Part shown: one piece after another, positions 60,584 through 60,614 of the stretch
Layout: each line of letters starts with the position of its first letter
Numbering within the stretch: the stretch's first letter is position 1
Source of the DNA: Chryseobacterium pennae
Lineage (GTDB): Bacteria > Bacteroidota > Bacteroidia > Flavobacteriales > Weeksellaceae
NCBI RefSeq assembly: GCF_003385515.1
Contig: NZ_QNVT01000035.1
Span: 1 to 60,614, forward strand
Direction: 5' to 3'
DNA length: 60,614 nucleotides
Program-made: the position numbers and the translations under genes
Notes under the pieces: generated by a model
Databases searched by the model: none
Told to the model about the DNA's origin: nothing
Seen by the model: the letters and a program-made list of their open reading frames with translations, nothing else

Positions 60584-60614
60584 TGCTTTTTATAAGTTTT
60601 TAATTTCACATTAT

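Overview
This is a 60.6 kb stretch of low-GC DNA (mid-30s percent by eye) from a flavobacterium. The best match in protein style is Chryseobacterium or a close relative. The evidence is the number of secreted proteins with type IX secretion (T9SS) sorting domains of both type A (YPNP...) and type B (gliding-motility-associated, ITPNxDGxND), lipoproteins with Bacteroidota-style lipoboxes, TAnnTTTG-type -7 promoter elements, the ftsX-DUF3098-uppP-truB gene order, and a DnaE carrying an N-terminal DEDD exonuclease. I find 41 intact genes, one possible truncated gene at the left edge, and no rRNA, tRNA, CRISPR array, prophage, biosynthetic cluster or recognisable defence system. Most of the window looks like ordinary chromosome, with surface and secreted gene islands between housekeeping operons.

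Layout. 0-10 kb holds unlinked genes: an SMP-30-type lipoprotein, the oxidase assembly factor CcoG, an AraC regulator, a large T9SS-exported metalloprotease, a MerR regulator, a membrane-anchored helix-hairpin-helix protein and a beta-propeller lipoprotein. 10-14.5 kb is a leftward operon ftsX-DUF3098-uppP-truB-rluF (cell division, lipid carrier recycling, RNA pseudouridylation), divergent from rsmA. 14.5-23.3 kb is a tandem family of three large secreted choice-of-anchor-L proteins with type B sorting domains, each followed by its own strong hairpin terminator. 23.5-27.4 kb holds two leftward operons: rnz, TIGR02757 and a DUF1003-like protein with an acidic heptad-repeat tail; and a CPBP protease with rdgB. 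27.4-32 kb contains a tandem pair of unrecognised membrane paralogues, prfC and a DUF4349 lipoprotein. 32-41.7 kb carries a tail-fibre-like secreted protein, an acyl-CoA dehydrogenase, a Crp/Fnr regulator next to a YdjM-like membrane protein, an acyl-CoA synthetase, a cysteine-less zinc-ribbon homologue beside a Nif3-like protein, and a K+ channel followed by a 52-codon membrane peptide. 41.8-50.8 kb is a second secreted island of three type A T9SS proteins, two of which are paralogues differing in repeat number. 51-60.5 kb holds dnaE, a T9SS subtilase and a fused E1 2-oxoacid dehydrogenase with a striking palindrome over its promoter.

The most interesting points are the E1 promoter palindrome with an apparently near-leaderless start, the 8 x 21-bp acidic coiled-coil repeat in the DUF1003-like gene, the complete loss of zinc ligands in the zinc-ribbon family protein, the DnaE with fused exonuclease and apparently degenerate PHP motif, the membrane paralogue pair at 27.4-28.9 kb, and the two paralogous T9SS islands. 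None of these is proven to be a new system. Both window edges carry possible insertion-sequence remnants, which would fit an assembly contig broken at repeats.
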